A stretch of DNA of 64,000 nt, taken from the NCBI RefSeq assembly GCF_900176255.2, contig NZ_FXEG02000002.1, positions 992,001-1,056,000 of the forward strand, read 5' to 3'. The stretch comes from Mycobacterium ahvazicum (GTDB lineage Bacteria; Actinomycetota; Actinomycetes; Mycobacteriales; Mycobacteriaceae). Of the stretch, positions 16,182 to 25,252 are shown piece by piece (the stretch's first letter is position 1; the number at the start of each line of letters is the position of its first letter). The position numbers were made by a program, and so were the translations under genes. The notes beneath the pieces are model-generated. The model was not told where the DNA came from. It saw nothing but the letters and a program-made list of their open reading frames with translations, and searched no databases.

Positions 16182-16651
16182 AGCTGACCCTCAACGTCCT
16201 CGAAAAGCACCGCGACGAGGACCGCCGCTGGCCGCGCTATGTGTTCGGCGGCCGGATGCGCACCTCGACGGTGGCGTTGATCCTCGCCTTCCTCGCGGTG
16301 TGGTGGGTCTACGACGCCAATCGGCCGGAGCCGGCGCCCAAGGCGCCGCCGACGCAGGTGGTGCCGCCGGGCTTCGTGCCCGACCCGAACTACACCTGGG
16401 TGCCGCGGACCAGGGTGCAACCACCGGTTAACACGTATGTGCCGACGCCGACCAGCACGGTGCCGCCGACCTCGACCACCACGCCGCCGCCCGAGCCGCC
16501 AACGACGACGACGTCACCGCCGCCTTTCCAGCTGCCCTGCCTGCTGCCGCCACCGTTCTGTCCGCCCAGCCCAAGCCCCACTTCACCGCCCCCGCAGCAA
16601 CCGATGCTGGGGCCGGCGCCGTCGCCCACGTCGGCGCCACCGGCGCGCTGA
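16178..16651 (+). CDS. Pro/Thr-rich membrane-anchored protein (Rv3103c-like)
   Basis: 157 residues. A basic cytoplasmic segment of about 27 residues ([18 protein letters not shown]) precedes one transmembrane helix (residues 29-45), then an outside tail made almost entirely of Pro, Thr and Ser ([21 protein letters not shown]), with two Cys ([11 protein letters not shown]) that could form a disulfide. Low complexity suggests a cell-wall-spanning spacer. Start GTG overlaps the channel stop by four bases. Position just before ftsEX, as in M. tuberculosis, hints at an envelope or division role; this is inference. Confidence 0.8.
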   Translation: MKLTLNVLEKHRDEDRRWPRYVFGGRMRTSTVALILAFLAVWWVYDANRPEPAPKAPPTQVVPPGFVPDPNYTWVPRTRVQPPVNTYVPTPTSTVPPTSTTTPPPEPPTTTTSPPPFQLPCLLPPPFCPPSPSPTSPPPQQPMLGPAPSPTSAPPAR

Positions 16652-16678
16652 TCTTCGCGGTCCAGCGAAATTCACCGC

Positions 16679-16684
16679 TACACT
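16679..16684 (+). promoter_or_regulatory. candidate -10 element TACACT of ftsE
   Basis: TACACT lies eight bases before the ftsE GTG at 16693, suggesting an internal leaderless promoter within the prfB-smpB operon, where a 41-base gap separates ftsE from the preceding gene. Confidence 0.4.
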
Positions 16685-16692
16685 GGCGTGCC

Positions 16693-17385
16693 GTGATGAT
16701 CACCCTTGACCATGTCAGCAAGAAGTACAAAGCGTCGGCGCGTCCGGCGTTAGACGACGTCAACGTCAAAATCGACAAGGGTGAATTCGTCTTCCTGATC
16801 GGGCCCTCGGGTTCGGGCAAATCGACCTTCATGCGGCTGCTGCTGGCCGCGGAAACGCCGACCACTGGGGACGTGCGGGTCTCGAAGTTCCACGTCAACA
16901 AGCTGCCCGGCCGGCATGTGCCCAAGCTGCGCCAAGTGATCGGTTGCGTTTTTCAGGACTTTCGTCTGCTCCAACAAAAGACGGTGTACGAGAACGTCGC
17001 CTTCGCGCTGGAAGTCATCGGCAAGCGCGCCGATCAGATCAACCGGGTGGTACCCGACGTGCTTGAGACGGTCGGTTTGTCGGGCAAGGCCAACCGGCTG
17101 CCGGCCGAGCTGTCGGGTGGTGAGCAGCAGCGCGTCGCGATCGCGCGTGCGTTCGTCAACCGGCCGCTGGTGCTGCTGGCCGACGAGCCCACCGGAAACC
17201 TGGACCCCGACACCAGCAACGACATCATGGACCTGCTGGAGCGGATCAACCGCACCGGGACGACGGTGCTGATGGCGACGCACGACCACCACATCGTCGA
17301 CTCGATGCGCCAGCGCGTCGTGGAGTTGTCGCTGGGTCGGCTGGTTCGCGACGAGCAGCGCGGCGTCTACGGGATGGACCGCTAG
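16693..17385 (+). CDS. ftsE: cell-division ATP-binding protein FtsE
   Basis: 230 residues, ABC ATPase of the FtsEX complex, which relays divisome signals across the membrane to activate peptidoglycan hydrolases. Walker [10 protein letters not shown] at residues 37-45, Q-loop CVFQDFRLL, signature LSGGEQQR, Walker [13 protein letters not shown] and switch His in ATHDHHIVD are all intact. Either GTG 16693 or the next codon ATG could be the start. The stop overlaps the ftsX GTG by one base. The C-terminus GVYGMDR is short, as in mycobacterial FtsE. Confidence 0.96.
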   Translation: MMITLDHVSKKYKASARPALDDVNVKIDKGEFVFLIGPSGSGKSTFMRLLLAAETPTTGDVRVSKFHVNKLPGRHVPKLRQVIGCVFQDFRLLQQKTVYENVAFALEVIGKRADQINRVVPDVLETVGLSGKANRLPAELSGGEQQRVAIARAFVNRPLVLLADEPTGNLDPDTSNDIMDLLERINRTGTTVLMATHDHHIVDSMRQRVVELSLGRLVRDEQRGVYGMDR

Positions 17386-18278
17386 TGCGCTTCGGCTTCC
17401 TACTCAACGAGGTCCTCACCGGTCTTCGTCGCAATGTGACGATGACGGTCGCGATGATCCTGACGACCGCGATCTCGGTCGGCCTGTTCGGCGGTGGTCT
17501 GCTGGTGGTGCGGCTGGCCGAGCACTCCCGCGCCATCTACCTCGACCGCGTCGAGACGCAGGTCTTCCTCACCGACGACGTGTCCGCGAACGACCCGGCG
17601 TGCGGCACTAATCCGTGTAAGGCGCTGCGGACGAAGATCGAGGGCCGCGATGACGTCAAATCGGTTCGCTTTCTTAACCGTCAGGACGCCTACGACGACG
17701 CCATCCGAAAGTTCCCGCAGTACAAGGACGTTGCGGGCAAGGATTCGTTCCCCGCGTCTTTCATTGTCAAGTTGAACAATCCGGAGCAGCACAAGGACTT
17801 CGACCTTGCGATGCAGGGCCAGCCCGGAGTGCTCTCGGTGCTCAATCAGAAAGACCTGATCGACCGGCTGTTCGCGGTGCTGGACGGCTTGAGCAATGTC
17901 GCGTTCGCCGTCGCATTGGTGCAGGCTGTCGGCGCGATCTTGTTGATTGCCAACATGGTTCAGGTCGCGGCGTATACGCGGCGCACCGAGATCGGGATCA
18001 TGCGCCTGGTGGGGGCAAGTCGCTGGTATACCCAGCTGCCATTCCTGGTTGAGGCGATGCTCGCGGCGGCCCTGGGTGTGGCGATTGCGGTCGGCGGCTT
18101 GATCGTGGTGCGCGCGCTGTTCCTGGACAACGCATTAAACCAGTTCTACCAAGCCAATCTGATCGCTCGCGTTGACTACGCCGACATCCTTTACATCTCA
18201 CCGATTCTGTTCCTGCTCGGCGTGTCGATGGCAGGGATGACGGCTTACGCAACACTGCGCCTCTACGTACGGCGTTAG
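17385..18278 (+). CDS. ftsX: cell-division membrane protein FtsX
   Basis: 297 residues with four transmembrane helices, one near residues 22-43 and three near 165-190, 215-245 and 265-290. The roughly 120-residue extracellular domain between the first and second binds peptidoglycan hydrolase partners in other mycobacteria. It has two Cys ([13 protein letters not shown]) likely to form a disulfide. [14 protein letters not shown] in the cytoplasmic loop is the FtsX/MacB-family signature that contacts the ATPase. The GTG start overlaps the ftsE stop by one base. Confidence 0.95.
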   Translation: MRFGFLLNEVLTGLRRNVTMTVAMILTTAISVGLFGGGLLVVRLAEHSRAIYLDRVETQVFLTDDVSANDPACGTNPCKALRTKIEGRDDVKSVRFLNRQDAYDDAIRKFPQYKDVAGKDSFPASFIVKLNNPEQHKDFDLAMQGQPGVLSVLNQKDLIDRLFAVLDGLSNVAFAVALVQAVGAILLIANMVQVAAYTRRTEIGIMRLVGASRWYTQLPFLVEAMLAAALGVAIAVGGLIVVRALFLDNALNQFYQANLIARVDYADILYISPILFLLGVSMAGMTAYATLRLYVRR

Positions 18279-18280
18279 CT

Positions 18281-18790
18281 GTGGCCGCAAAGTCCAGTGG
18301 GGGCAAGGCCAGTGGTGGCAAGCAGGGCGGCAAGAAGATCGTGGCCTCCAATCGCAAGGCCCGGCACAACTACTCGATCCTGGAATCATTCGAGGCCGGA
18401 GTGGCTTTAGTCGGCACCGAGGTGAAAAGCCTACGGCTGGGCCAGGCTTCACTCGCCGACGCGTTCGCAACCGTCGACGACGGCGAAGTGTGGTTGCGTA
18501 ACTTGCACATTCCGGAGTACGAACACGGTAGCTGGACGAACCATGATCCCCGTCGCAACCGGAAGTTGTTGTTACATAGGCGACAGATCGACACACTGAT
18601 CGGAAAAATCCGCGATGGTAACCTGACGCTAGTGCCTCTGTCGCTCTACTTCTCTGAGGGCAAGGTCAAAGTAGAACTCGCACTAGCGCGAGGCAAGCAA
18701 GCACATGACAAGCGCCAGGACCTGGCGCGCCGTGACGCCCAGCGTGAAGTTTTGCGTGAACTGGGGCGACGAGCAAAGGGTATGAACTGA
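18281..18790 (+). CDS. smpB: tmRNA-binding protein SmpB
   Basis: 169 residues: OB-fold core with the hallmarks [17 protein letters not shown] and [22 protein letters not shown], and [12 protein letters not shown], plus the basic C-terminal tail [18 protein letters not shown] that enters the ribosome decoding centre in trans-translation. A Gly/Lys-rich extension of about 20 residues precedes the core. GTG start two bases after ftsX. Its RNA partner ssrA lies 4.2 kb downstream on the same strand. Confidence 0.96.
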   Translation: MAAKSSGGKASGGKQGGKKIVASNRKARHNYSILESFEAGVALVGTEVKSLRLGQASLADAFATVDDGEVWLRNLHIPEYEHGSWTNHDPRRNRKLLLHRRQIDTLIGKIRDGNLTLVPLSLYFSEGKVKVELALARGKQAHDKRQDLARRDAQREVLRELGRRAKGMN

Positions 18791-18819
18791 TCGGAGCCGC
18801 GTACGCTCAGCTGTCTGCC

Positions 18820-19632
18820 GTGTCCTACGGCGTCAGCGATTTCGTGGGCGGCGTGGCAGCGCGACGAGTGGCAGCGCTGCGCGTGATGTTGGCGGCGTAC
18901 CCGGTCGAGGCCGTGTTGCTCGGCGTGATCGCATTGTGCGCGGGCGGACCGATCCATTCCGGCGCGATCTTTTGGGGCAGCCTGTACGGCATCGGTCAGG
19001 CCTTCGGCATGTGGGCGTTCTACGCCGCGCTGGGGTCTGGGCCCATCTCGGTGGTCGCCCCCCTGGCGGGCGTGCTCAATGCCGCGGTCCCCGTGGCGGT
19101 CGGCATCGCGTTGGGGGAGAGACCCGGCCCGGCGGCGTCGGCCGGCGTGGTGCTGGCCATCGTCGCGGTGATGCTGGTCAGCCGTGAGGCCACCGTGGAA
19201 GGCAAGACGCGATTCCGCTTCACGCCCAAAATTGCCTGGCTGACCGTACTGGCCGGGTGTGCGTTCGGGCTGGACTTGGTGTTCCTGCACCAATCACCAC
19301 ACGACTCCAAGCTGTGGCCGTTGATGTTCGCGCGGTTGTCGGCCACGGTGGTGGTCACCGCGCTGGCCGCGTCCCGCCGCAGCTTGCAGCTGCCGCGTGG
19401 GGAGTCGATGAAGCTGGCGCTGGCCATTGCGCTGCTCGACATCTGCGCTCTGGTGACGCAACTGATAGCGCTGCAGTCGTGGCTGCTGTCGTTGGCCAGC
19501 ATCATGATTTCGCTGTATCCCGCCGCCACCGTCGTCCTGGCGATGATGGTTCTGCGCGAGCGAGTGACTCGCTGGCAGGGGATCGGCATGGTGATGGCCA
19601 TGGGATCGGTGGCCATGATCGCCGCCAACTAA
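18820..19632 (+). CDS. EamA/DMT-family transporter
   Basis: 270 residues from the GTG at 18820, with nine to ten hydrophobic helices in two EamA halves (second half begins near TPKIAWLTVLAGCAFGLDLVFL). Drug/metabolite-superfamily exporters of this type carry small metabolites; the substrate is not predictable. The start is doubtful. The first transmembrane helix of this family normally begins about 11 residues earlier, and the frame is open upstream ([10 protein letters not shown]) to 18760, but it contains only a CTG at 18787 and no ATG, GTG or TTG. Either CTG is used or the protein begins within helix 1. Confidence 0.78.
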   Translation: MSYGVSDFVGGVAARRVAALRVMLAAYPVEAVLLGVIALCAGGPIHSGAIFWGSLYGIGQAFGMWAFYAALGSGPISVVAPLAGVLNAAVPVAVGIALGERPGPAASAGVVLAIVAVMLVSREATVEGKTRFRFTPKIAWLTVLAGCAFGLDLVFLHQSPHDSKLWPLMFARLSATVVVTALAASRRSLQLPRGESMKLALAIALLDICALVTQLIALQSWLLSLASIMISLYPAATVVLAMMVLRERVTRWQGIGMVMAMGSVAMIAAN

Positions 19633-19685
19633 CTTCTGTTCTGCGACCTACTATGGTCCCGGCGGGACTAGGTCGGGAGAAGACG

Positions 19686-20927
19686 TTGGGTGAAGACCCT
19701 GTAATTCGCGAGTTGTCCGCTGCCGTGGAGCGCAGCCCCGACGTGGTCGAGTTGCGATTGCATCTGGCCGGCTTGCTGGCCGACCGAGGACGCTATGCCG
19801 AGGCGCTGGGACACTGCAGCGCGGCGCTGCACCAAGACGCCGGTAACGCCAACGCGCTGAGTCTGGTGCAGCGCTGCAGTACGGCGCTTGCCGCGCCCCC
19901 TCAGGCATCAGCCGACGGGACACCCGTGGCCGGGCGATCAGCCGGCGATGCCCAGTTCGATTGGTCCAGTGCCGAACGTCAGGTCGCCGACATCATCGAG
20001 CCGGCTTTCGTCGACGCGCCCGCCGACGTCGTCAACGAGGGCGACTTCGACGTTCTCGAGCGCAGCGGCGTACGGCTCGACGACGTCGCGGGCATGGCCG
20101 ATGTCAAACGACAGATTGAACTTTCGCTGCTGGGCCCGATCCGCAATCCCGAGTTGATGAAGGCCTACAAGGTCTCAGCCCGCGGTGGCCTGTTGCTCTA
20201 CGGGCCGCCCGGGTGCGGCAAAACCTATATCGCCAAGGCTATTTCGGGTGAACTCGGGGCGAACTTCTATCAGGTGGGGATTGCCGACGTTTTGCACCAT
20301 TGGTTCGGGGAGAGCGAACGCAGCATCCGTTCGGTTTTCGATAGCGCGCGCCGCAACGCTCCCTGCGTGTTGTTCTTCGACGAACTGGACGCGTTGGGGC
20401 ATCGGCGTTCGGCGTTGAGCGGAAGCTCCGGGATGCGGCCGGTGGTCAATACGTTGTTGGAGGAAATGGATTCGGCGACGTCGACCAACGACGGGGTGTA
20501 TGTGCTCGGCGCCACGAATGCACCTTGGGATGTGGACCCCGCGCTGCGGCGGCCTGGCCGGTTCGACCGGATGGTCTTCGTGGGATTGCCCGATGCCGAA
20601 GCCAGGACGGGGATTCTGCGTTCGCACCTGAAGGATCGGCCGGTGGCGGGGATCGATTTGAAATCGATCGCGAAGCGCACGGACGGGTTTTCGGGTGCCG
20701 ACCTCGCGCATGTGTGTGACAGCGCAACGCAATTGGCGATGTCGGCGTCGATGCGCAGCGGGCAGGTCCGCCCGGTGACGATGGCGGATGTGGACGAGGC
20801 GGCGGCGCAGATCCGTCCCAGCACCGGGCCGTGGTTCGAGGTCGCACGCAACATCGTCGAATTCGCCAACAACGACGGCACCTACGACGATCTGGCAAAA
20901 TACCTGCGGCGCAGGAAAATTCGGTAA
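19686..20927 (+). CDS. AAA+ ATPase with N-terminal TPR-like region
   Basis: 413 residues from the TTG at 19686, which has GGGAGA eight bases upstream; an in-frame ATG at 19653 is the alternative. Residues 1-60 form TPR-like helices (SPDVVELRLHLAGLLADRGRYAEALGH). The AAA module follows: linker GVRLDDVAGMADVKRQIE, Walker A GPPGCGKT, Walker B CVLFFDELDALG, sensor 1 GATNAPWDVD, arginine fingers in RRPGRFDR, and a small domain RTDGFSGADLAHVC. This is the FtsH/VPS4/Cdc48-like class of hexameric remodellers. No protease or substrate-binding domain follows. The next gene, six bases on, encodes a TPR membrane protein that is a likely partner. Confidence 0.8.
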   Translation: MGEDPVIRELSAAVERSPDVVELRLHLAGLLADRGRYAEALGHCSAALHQDAGNANALSLVQRCSTALAAPPQASADGTPVAGRSAGDAQFDWSSAERQVADIIEPAFVDAPADVVNEGDFDVLERSGVRLDDVAGMADVKRQIELSLLGPIRNPELMKAYKVSARGGLLLYGPPGCGKTYIAKAISGELGANFYQVGIADVLHHWFGESERSIRSVFDSARRNAPCVLFFDELDALGHRRSALSGSSGMRPVVNTLLEEMDSATSTNDGVYVLGATNAPWDVDPALRRPGRFDRMVFVGLPDAEARTGILRSHLKDRPVAGIDLKSIAKRTDGFSGADLAHVCDSATQLAMSASMRSGQVRPVTMADVDEAAAQIRPSTGPWFEVARNIVEFANNDGTYDDLAKYLRRRKIR

Positions 20928-20933
20928 CCGTCG

Positions 20934-21971
20934 ATGACATCGGAGCCCGGTGTCGACCAAGCCGATCAGGCCATTCATGTTGCCGAGGCGTACTTCGACA
21001 CCGAAAACTACGAACGCGGGCGTGAGGTTCTGCGCCGTTCGTTGTCGCAGAACCCGAACGATCCCGGTCTACTCGCTCAATACGCGCGCGCTGAATACCT
21101 GCTCGAAAACTATGACGGCGCCTCGCGCAGTGCGTACGCCGCTTTGGCCGCGGCGCCACAGCATGAGTTGGCCATGCGGATATATGCGTTGTCGCTCGAA
21201 GGCCTGGGCCGCCACGGCGACGCGCTGTGGATGGCATGGCAGGGAGTCAGGACTCATCCGAATGAGCCTCTGCAACACCGGGTTTACGCACGCCTGCTGC
21301 AGAAGTCCCATCAGCTGAATTCGGCGCTGGTGGTCGTCGACGAGGCGTTGCGTCTCGACCCCGCGAGCCCCGACGGTCTGGTTCTGCGCGGCTCGATCCT
21401 GCACGATCTGGGCCGCATCCGGGAATCGACGGACTCGTACCGGCAAGCGTTGGCGTTGGACGCAAACCACGCCGCGGCCCTGAACAACATGGCCGTCAAT
21501 CGGTTGCAGCGCGGCAAGTTCGGCCACGCCCTGCGCGGGTTTCTCGGCGCCGCGGGCAGCGACCCGACGTTGGGTGATCTCGTCCGCCGCAATATCGGCG
21601 CGGTGCTGGCGAAGATGTTGCGTCGGCTGACCGTCGTCGCCACCGTGCTGGCGGTCCTGATCCAATTCGTCGGGTTCAACCACGGCGACGGTCATCCCAC
21701 GGTAGTGCTGCGGGTGGCGACGGGAGTGGTGACCGCGGCGCTGATCGTCATTCTTGGCCGATTCCTGTCTGCCATCCCCCGCACGGTGCTCGCGTCGGTC
21801 TTAAGGGAGCGCGCCTTTGTCGTTGCCCGTCTGGTCCATGCGCTGCTGGTGATCGGCCTGGGAGCCTGTGTTACCGCGTTGGGCGGAATGACCTGGACGA
21901 TCGCGGCGGCAGGCACCCTGATGATCGCCGGTCTGATTCTGGCGCGAGTGGGGCTAACGATCGGACGGTAA
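20934..21971 (+). CDS. TPR-repeat membrane protein
   Basis: 345 residues. Residues about 10-220 are tandem tetratricopeptide helices (AEAYFDTENYERGREVLRRSL, then ALSLEGLGRHGDALWMAWQG, then GSILHDLGRIRESTDSYRQAL), a protein-binding scaffold. Residues 225-345 contain four hydrophobic helices, so the TPR part is anchored at the membrane. It begins six bases after the AAA+ gene and both have TPR sequences, suggesting a complex of soluble ATPase with a membrane adaptor. I do not know a characterised homologue. The ATG at 20934 is the first start available in the gap. Confidence 0.75.
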   Translation: MTSEPGVDQADQAIHVAEAYFDTENYERGREVLRRSLSQNPNDPGLLAQYARAEYLLENYDGASRSAYAALAAAPQHELAMRIYALSLEGLGRHGDALWMAWQGVRTHPNEPLQHRVYARLLQKSHQLNSALVVVDEALRLDPASPDGLVLRGSILHDLGRIRESTDSYRQALALDANHAAALNNMAVNRLQRGKFGHALRGFLGAAGSDPTLGDLVRRNIGAVLAKMLRRLTVVATVLAVLIQFVGFNHGDGHPTVVLRVATGVVTAALIVILGRFLSAIPRTVLASVLRERAFVVARLVHALLVIGLGACVTALGGMTWTIAAAGTLMIAGLILARVGLTIGR

Positions 21972-21977
21972 TCGGCC

Positions 21978-21983
21978 TAGCAT
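21978..21983 (+). promoter_or_regulatory. leaderless -10 element TAGCAT
   Basis: TAGCAT is followed by six bases and the ATG at 21990, so the downstream gene is probably transcribed as a leaderless mRNA. Confidence 0.5.
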
Positions 21984-21989
21984 CCGACC

Positions 21990-22835
21990 ATGACCACGCG
22001 TGCTGTTACCAGACTCGACAAATCCGACGTGCTCGACGGGCTGTTCGCCGTCTGGGACTCCATCGAAGCGCTACTCGGCGGGCTGTCCGAGGCCGACTGG
22101 CGGGCGCCGACGCCGTTGCCGGGCTGGGACGTACAGGGCGTCGCGTCGCACATCGTCGGCACCGAGTCATTCCTCGAGGGCATCGCCGCGCCCGAACCGG
22201 ACATCGATGTCAAGACGCTCGACCATGTGCGCAACGACATCGGGGCAATGAACGAGTGCTGGGTCCGCCATCTCGGCACGCAACCCAGCAGCAGCGTGCT
22301 CGAGCGATTCCGTGCGGTGACCGAGGGACGCCGCAAGGCGTTGGAGGCGATGTCCGACGAGCAATGGAACGCCGAGACCTTCACGCCTGCCGGCCCCGAA
22401 AGTTATGGGCGGTTCATGCGAATCCGGGTCTTCGACTGCTGGATGCACGAGCAGGACATCCGCGTGGCGGTCCAGCGGCCGTCGTCGGATGCCGAGCTGA
22501 AGGGGGCCGCGTCGCGGCTGTCGCTGGATGAGGTCGCGGCCACCTTGGGGTTCGTGGTCGGCAAACTCGCGAAAGCGCCCGAGGGCTCCCGCATCCTGTT
22601 CGACCTGACCGGCCCGCTGGCGCGCAACATCCGGGTCAAGGTCGACGGACGCGCTGCGGTGGTGGATGACTTCGGCGGGCTGGAGCCGACCGCGACGGTC
22701 CGGGCGGACGCCCTGCAGTTCACCCGGCTCGCCGGGGGACGCCCGATGTGCCCGGCCCGCCCACAGGACGTCGAACTCGGTGGTGACAAGGACGTCGCCG
22801 CGCGGATCGTCGAGCGGCTGAACTTCGTGATCTGA
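21990..22835 (+). CDS. maleylpyruvate-isomerase/DinB-like thiol-dependent enzyme (Rv3099c-like)
   Basis: 281 residues. The N-terminal four-helix bundle has the mycothiol-dependent maleylpyruvate isomerase features: DWRAPTPLPGWDVQGVASHI with its metal-binding His, and the later D-C-W-M-H-E-Q-D-I-R block supplying further metal ligands. A C-terminal SCP2-like beta domain (residues about 185-280, GSRILFDLTGPLARNIRVKVDG) follows. Such proteins use mycothiol to transform small electrophiles; the substrate is unknown. It precedes ssrA as Rv3099c does near the M. tuberculosis locus. Confidence 0.8.
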   Translation: MTTRAVTRLDKSDVLDGLFAVWDSIEALLGGLSEADWRAPTPLPGWDVQGVASHIVGTESFLEGIAAPEPDIDVKTLDHVRNDIGAMNECWVRHLGTQPSSSVLERFRAVTEGRRKALEAMSDEQWNAETFTPAGPESYGRFMRIRVFDCWMHEQDIRVAVQRPSSDAELKGAASRLSLDEVAATLGFVVGKLAKAPEGSRILFDLTGPLARNIRVKVDGRAAVVDDFGGLEPTATVRADALQFTRLAGGRPMCPARPQDVELGGDKDVAARIVERLNFVI

Positions 22836-22863
22836 CCGCGTCCTGGTGCGGAACATAATTCCG

Positions 22864-22891
22864 TTGCCGCTCGTTAAGGCTGCCGTAGAAT
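22864..22891 (+). promoter_or_regulatory. sigma-A type promoter of ssrA
   Basis: TTGCCG (22864-22869), a 16-base spacer, then TAGAAT (22886-22891). This places transcription start near 22898, at the foot of a 7-bp hairpin and about 50 bases before the mature tmRNA 5' end. Confidence 0.6.
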
Positions 22892-22898
22892 GGTTGTC

Positions 22899-22915
22899 CT
22901 GCCGAAAATCGGCAG
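22899..22915 (+). other. hairpin in the 5' leader of pre-tmRNA
   Basis: CTGCCGA-AAA-TCGGCAG forms a perfect 7-bp stem with a 3-base loop. It is not followed by a T run, so it is more likely a 5' end structure of the precursor transcript than a terminator of the upstream gene. Confidence 0.5.
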
Positions 22916-22950
22916 GTGCAGAAAAGCTAGAGCGCGAAAACACAAGACAA

Positions 22951-23317
22951 GGGGCTGAACGGTTTCGACTTCGCGCATCGAATCAAGGGAAGCGTGCCGG
23001 TGCAGGCAAGAGACCACCGTAAGCGTCGTTGCAACCATATAAGCGCCGATTCTCATCAGCGCGACTACGCTCTCGCTGCCTAAGCGAAGCTAGTCTGTCG
23101 GACCGGGAACGCCCTCGCCCCGGACCCCGGCATCAGCTAGAGGGATCCACCGATGAGTCCGGTCGCGGGACTCATCGGGACACCAACAGCGACTGGGATC
23201 GTCATCCTGGCTAGTTCGCGTGATCAGGAGATCCGAGTAGAGGCATAGCGGACTGCGCACGGAGAAGCCTTGAGGGAATGCCGTAGGACCCGGGTTCGAT
23301 TCCCGGCAGCTCCACCG
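22951..23317 (+). ncRNA. ssrA: transfer-messenger RNA (tmRNA, 10Sa RNA)
   Basis: The 5' end GGGGCTGAACGG pairs with the 3' end CAGCTCC through a 7-bp acceptor stem containing one G-U pair. The T-arm reads GGACCCGGGTTCGATTCCCGG. The discriminator and first two bases of the tail (ACC) are encoded, but the final A is not, so the CCA must be completed by nucleotidyltransferase. With SmpB it rescues stalled ribosomes and tags their peptides for proteolysis. Length of about 367 nt matches mycobacterial ssrA. It has its own promoter and a strong intrinsic terminator. Confidence 0.96.
23045..23083 (+). other. tmRNA proteolysis tag reading frame
   Basis: Twelve codons followed by TAA encode ADSHQRDYALAA, the standard mycobacterial ssrA degradation tag ending in the ALAA signal recognised by ClpXP. 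It is preceded by the usual unstructured resume site. Confidence 0.93.
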
Positions 23318-23325
23318 AGAATGTG

Positions 23326-23357
23326 CTGGTCAGGGCCTCAAGGCTCTGACCAGTTTT
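23326..23357 (+). terminator. intrinsic terminator of ssrA
   Basis: A 12-bp stem (one G-U pair) runs from CTGGTCAGGGCC to GGCTCTGACCAG with loop TCAA and is followed by TTTTCATTTTC. It lies nine bases after the tmRNA 3' end. Such a complete rho-independent terminator is unusual in mycobacteria and suits a very highly transcribed RNA. Confidence 0.9.
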
Positions 23358-23468
23358 CATTTTCATCACTATCTCATCGAACTGAGCTCGCCGGCGACGC
23401 TGAGTGCGCGCCCATCTTGAACCACCCGTCGGCAAGCCCGTCGGCGACCATCTGCCAGTGTGGTGAGC

Positions 23469-23843
23469 ATGACTGCAAAGAAGCCTGAGATCGACTTCCC
23501 CGGCGGGGAGCCGCCCACCGACCTGGTCATCACCGACGTCGTAGTGGGCGACGGCACCGAGGCCACCTCCGGCAACACGGTGGTCGTGCACTACGTCGGC
23601 GTGGCGCACTCCACCGGCGAGGAGTTCGACGCTTCCTACAACCGCGGTGACCCGTTGACGTTCCAACTCGGCGTCGGCCAGGTCATCCAGGGCTGGGACC
23701 AAGGCGTGCAGGGCATGAAGGTCGGCGGCCGCCGACAGCTGCTTATCCCCGCCCACCTCGCCTACGGCGACCGTGGCGCCGGTGGCGTCATCAAGCCCGG
23801 CGAGTCGCTGATCTTCGTGGTGGATCTGCTCGAGGTCAGGTAG
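23469..23843 (+). CDS. FKBP-type peptidyl-prolyl cis-trans isomerase
   Basis: 124 residues, a single FKBP domain. Conserved active-site segments are VHYVGVAHSTGEEFDASY, FQLGVGQVIQGWDQGVQGMKVGGRR and LIPAHLAYGDRGAG. The aromatic pocket residues Tyr, Phe, Asp, Val-Ile, Trp and the later Tyr are in place, so it should catalyse proline isomerisation in protein folding. No signal peptide, hence cytoplasmic. The ATG at 23469 was chosen; a GTG nine bases earlier is possible. Confidence 0.92.
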   Translation: MTAKKPEIDFPGGEPPTDLVITDVVVGDGTEATSGNTVVVHYVGVAHSTGEEFDASYNRGDPLTFQLGVGQVIQGWDQGVQGMKVGGRRQLLIPAHLAYGDRGAGGVIKPGESLIFVVDLLEVR

Positions 23844-24001
23844 CTCGACCCGGGCTAGATAGGCGGTTCGGCCACTTCGCCAAGGCTTCCGGACCAGCCC
23901 TCCGTTGCCGGCTGCGGTTTGGCGGGTCGCGGCGGGCCAGGCACGAACCAATGTCCCCGACCACTGCGCACAGGTGGTTTGTACGAGTGCGAGGAGCGCC
24001 C

Positions 24002-25165
24002 GTGGGCGGCAATCGCTTGCTTCTGCTGATCGCGATCGCGGGCGTCGCTGGTTTGGCCGCATGTAGTACAAAGAGCACCACGCCCGCGGAGCCGCCGTCG
24101 ATCGCCAGCGAGCCGTTCGGTCAGGCGGACGGGACCCCGGTGACCCGTTACACGCTCAACAACGGGCACGGCATGCGCGTGCGAATCCTGACCTATGGCG
24201 GCATCATTCAGACAATCGAGGTTCCCGATCGCACCGGCCGTGTCGGCAATGTGGTGCTGGGTTTTCCGACGCTTGACGGCTACCTCAACAACTCCGGAAC
24301 CGCCAAGACTTATTTCGGCGCGATCATCGGCCGCTATGGCAACCGGATCGCCAAGGGGGCATTCTCGTTGAACGGCAACGAGTATCACGTGCCGATCAAC
24401 AATAACGGCAACAGCCTGCATGGCGGCAGCGCGGGCTTCGATACGAAGGTGTGGCAGGCCAGTCCGCAGCACACTAGCGACAGCGTGAGCCTGAAGCTCC
24501 AATATGTCAGCCCCGCAGGCGAAATGGGCTACCCCGGAACACTGACGACCACGGTCACCTACACCTTGAACCAGAAGAACGAACTGCGCATCAACTACCA
24601 CGCGACCACCGATGCGCCGACCGTGATCAACCTGACCAATCACAGCTACTTCAACCTGGCAGGTGAGGACACCCTCGACATCTACGGCCACCGGGTGACC
24701 ATCCATGCCGACGACTACACGCCAACCGACTCCGCGCAGATCCCTACCGGTCAGATCGCCCGGGTGCAGGGCACACCGTTCGATTTCACCTCAGCGACTG
24801 CGGTCGGTGCGCACATCGCCGCGAACGACCCACAGCTGTTGTCGGCCCACGGTTACGACCACAACTGGGTGATCAACCGCGGCAACAACACTGGGCTGGT
24901 GGAGGCGGCCAGGGCCAAGGATCCGCAGACGGGGCGCACCCTGACCGTCTCCACAACCGAGCCCGGTGTGCAGTTCTATACGTCGAACTTCATCGACGGG
25001 GCGTTCACGGGCACCAGCGGGCGCATCTACCGGCAGGGCGCAGGATTCACGATGGAGACCCAGCACTACCCGGATTCGCCGAATCACGCGAACTTCCCGA
25101 CCACCACGCTCAACCCGGGCCAGACCTACGACTCGACAACGGTTTTCGCCTTCGGCACGGAATGA
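24002..25165 (+). CDS. aldose 1-epimerase (galactose mutarotase) lipoprotein
   Basis: 387 residues. The N-terminus GGNRLLLLIAIAGVAGLAAC is a lipoprotein signal with the modified Cys at about residue 20, so the enzyme is held on the outer face of the membrane. The GalM domain follows: RYGNRIA, the substrate loop SLHGGSAGFDTKVW with His, NLTNHSYFNL with the catalytic His, GYDHNWV, and TTEPGVQFYTSN with the catalytic Glu. It interconverts alpha and beta anomers of aldohexoses. The GTG at 24002 has GAGGAG five bases upstream; the longer frame to 23951 would put 17 residues before the signal peptide. Confidence 0.9.
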   Translation: MGGNRLLLLIAIAGVAGLAACSTKSTTPAEPPSIASEPFGQADGTPVTRYTLNNGHGMRVRILTYGGIIQTIEVPDRTGRVGNVVLGFPTLDGYLNNSGTAKTYFGAIIGRYGNRIAKGAFSLNGNEYHVPINNNGNSLHGGSAGFDTKVWQASPQHTSDSVSLKLQYVSPAGEMGYPGTLTTTVTYTLNQKNELRINYHATTDAPTVINLTNHSYFNLAGEDTLDIYGHRVTIHADDYTPTDSAQIPTGQIARVQGTPFDFTSATAVGAHIAANDPQLLSAHGYDHNWVINRGNNTGLVEAARAKDPQTGRTLTVSTTEPGVQFYTSNFIDGAFTGTSGRIYRQGAGFTMETQHYPDSPNHANFPTTTLNPGQTYDSTTVFAFGTE

Positions 25166-25252
25166 GGGCCGGTGCGGCGCTCAATAAATGCCGTCGGATT
25201 CAGGAGTTGCGAATTCCTTGATGGGCGAGATCAAAGGCCATCTGATCACTCA

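Noticed and set aside
22951-25252. ssrA as an integration site for an island containing the radical SAM genes
   Set aside because: No second copy of the tmRNA 3' end was seen as an attachment repeat and no integrase is present; ordinary genes (FKBP, aldose epimerase) lie between.
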